In this document: positions 63,213 to 64,000 of the stretch, in pieces
How positions within the stretch are numbered: position 1 is the stretch's first letter
How the letters are laid out: each line of letters begins with the position of its first letter
DNA from: Pseudomonas brassicacearum
GTDB taxonomy: Bacteria; Pseudomonadota; Gammaproteobacteria; Pseudomonadales; Pseudomonadaceae
Direction: 5' to 3'
Assembly (NCBI RefSeq): GCF_000585995.1
Contig: NZ_CP007410.1
Span: forward strand, 310,001 to 374,000
DNA length: 64,000 nucleotides
Notes under the pieces: generated by a model
What the model was told of the DNA's origin: nothing
The model's input: the letters and a program-made list of their open reading frames with translations, nothing else
Databases searched by the model: none
Program-made: the position numbers and the translations under genes

Positions 63213-64000
63213 TCAGACCAGGATCGAAGTACCGGTCATTTCCGCCGGCTTCTCCATCCCCAGCAACATCAGCATGGTCGGCGCCACGTCAGCCAGTACA
63301 CCGCCGTCGCGGACCTTGAAGTCGCGCTTACCGACATAAATGAACGGCACCGGCTCGGTGGTGTGGGCGGTGTGGGCCTGGCCGGTGGATTCGTCTGACA
63401 TTTGCTCGACGTTGCCATGGTCGGCCGTGATCAACGCTTCGCCGCCGACTTTCTCCAAGGCCTCGACGATGCGGCCCACACAGGTGTCCAGGCATTCCAC
63501 GGCCTTGACCGCCGCGTCGAACACGCCGCTGTGGCCCACCATGTCGCCGTTGGCGTAGTTGACCACGATCACGTCGTAACGCTGGTTCTCAATGGCCTCG
63601 ACGATGCGGTCGGTCACTTCCGGCGCGCTCATCTCTGGTTGCAGGTCGTAGGTGGCGACTTTCGGCGAGGGGATCAGGATGCGTTCTTCGCCCGGGAAGG
63701 GCTCTTCGCGGCCACCGGAGAAAAAGAACGTCACGTGGGCGTACTTTTCGGTTTCAGCGATGCGCAGTTGGGTCTTGCCGTTTTTCGCCAGGTAGTCGCC
63801 CAGCACGTTTTCCAGGCTGCCGGCGGCGAAGGCCGATGGCGCGGGGATGCTGGCCGCGTATTGGGTCAGCATGACGAAGCCGGCCAGTTTTGGCTGGCGG
63901 GCACGCTCGAATTCCTTGAAATCGTCTTCGACGAAAACGCGGGTCAGCTCGCGGGCGCGGTCGGCACGGAAGTTCATGAACACCACGGCGTCGCCGTCTT
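63213..64000 (-). CDS. gpmI: Phosphoglycerate mutase, 2,3-bisphosphoglycerate-independent (C-terminal part)
   Basis: About 262 C-terminal residues are present; the gene continues past the right edge. [20 protein letters not shown] lies at the edge. The metal-site motifs are [13 protein letters not shown] and [12 protein letters not shown], followed by [12 protein letters not shown]. It interconverts 3- and 2-phosphoglycerate in glycolysis with two manganese ions. It precedes the EnvC-like gene in transcription, with a REP pair between. Confidence 0.96.
   Translation of the reverse strand, partial: DGDAVVFMNFRADRARELTRVFVEDDFKEFERARQPKLAGFVMLTQYAASIPAPSAFAAGSLENVLGDYLAKNGKTQLRIAETEKYAHVTFFFSGGREEPFPGEERILIPSPKVATYDLQPEMSAPEVTDRIVEAIENQRYDVIVVNYANGDMVGHSGVFDAAVKAVECLDTCVGRIVEALEKVGGEALITADHGNVEQMSDESTGQAHTAHTTEPVPFIYVGKRDFKVRDGGVLADVAPTMLMLLGMEKPAEMTGTSILV

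Overview
The window is chromosomal DNA from a Pseudomonas, most likely of the P. fluorescens group. The evidence is high-GC coding DNA, many fluorescens-type REP repeats (TGTGGGAGCGAGCTTGCTCGCGA and GTGGCGAGGGAGCTTGCTCCCGC), and a gene order that I recall as matching the P. aeruginosa PA5131-PA5180 stretch: gpmI, envC-like, ctpA, hisF/hisA/hisH/hisB, AsmA, mutY, yggX, an amino-acid ABC transporter, rmlBACD, dctBD, cysQ, nudE, yrfG and fdhD. No search was run. All names rest on motifs, length, context and memory of the families.

Layout. 1-11.2 kb is core: fdhD start, a LysR regulator, a BON-LysM protein, yrfG, nudE-cysQ, a thioesterase, the dctBD dicarboxylate two-component system and the rmlBACD dTDP-rhamnose operon. 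11.4-25.6 kb is accessory-leaning: a kinase / M23-like / aminotransferase fusion beside agmatine deiminase, an OprD-type porin, a cassette of a 2OG-Fe dioxygenase with a GNAT and an AzlCD exporter plus LysR, a RES/Xre toxin-antitoxin pair, a chemoreceptor, a frameshifted DUF3077-type gene behind a structured leader, and a DHFR-like reductase. 25.9-36.3 kb is a genomic island of about 10.4 kb in tRNA-Thr(TGT), with a P4-type integrase, a broken copy of that integrase, a split second recombinase, a PD-(D/E)XK-like protein and an AT-rich four-gene operon (DNA methyltransferase, phosphoribosyltransferase-like protein, AAA/ORC-CDC6-like ATPase, unknown alpha/beta protein). This operon looks like an anti-mobile-element defence system and is the main find. 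36.9-48.9 kb returns to core with strain-variable genes: a methyltransferase, a basic/polar amino-acid ABC transporter, bacteriophytochrome with heme oxygenase, a DUF1016 nuclease, a cupin, a NYN-domain protein and tRNA-Phe. 49-64 kb is core: yggX-mutY-AsmA, a PanZ-like protein, an OFA-type MFS transporter, hisBH-DUF2164-hisAF, a periplasmic binding protein, and a cell-envelope run (polysaccharide deacetylase, CtpA, EnvC-like) ending in a partial gpmI.

Many core genes are translationally coupled through ATGA-type overlaps (nudE/cysQ, dctB/dctD, all rml genes, hisB/hisH/DUF2164, yggX/mutY/asmA, bphO/bphP). The island genes are visibly AT-richer than the flanks. I saw no rRNA, CRISPR array or intact insertion sequence.
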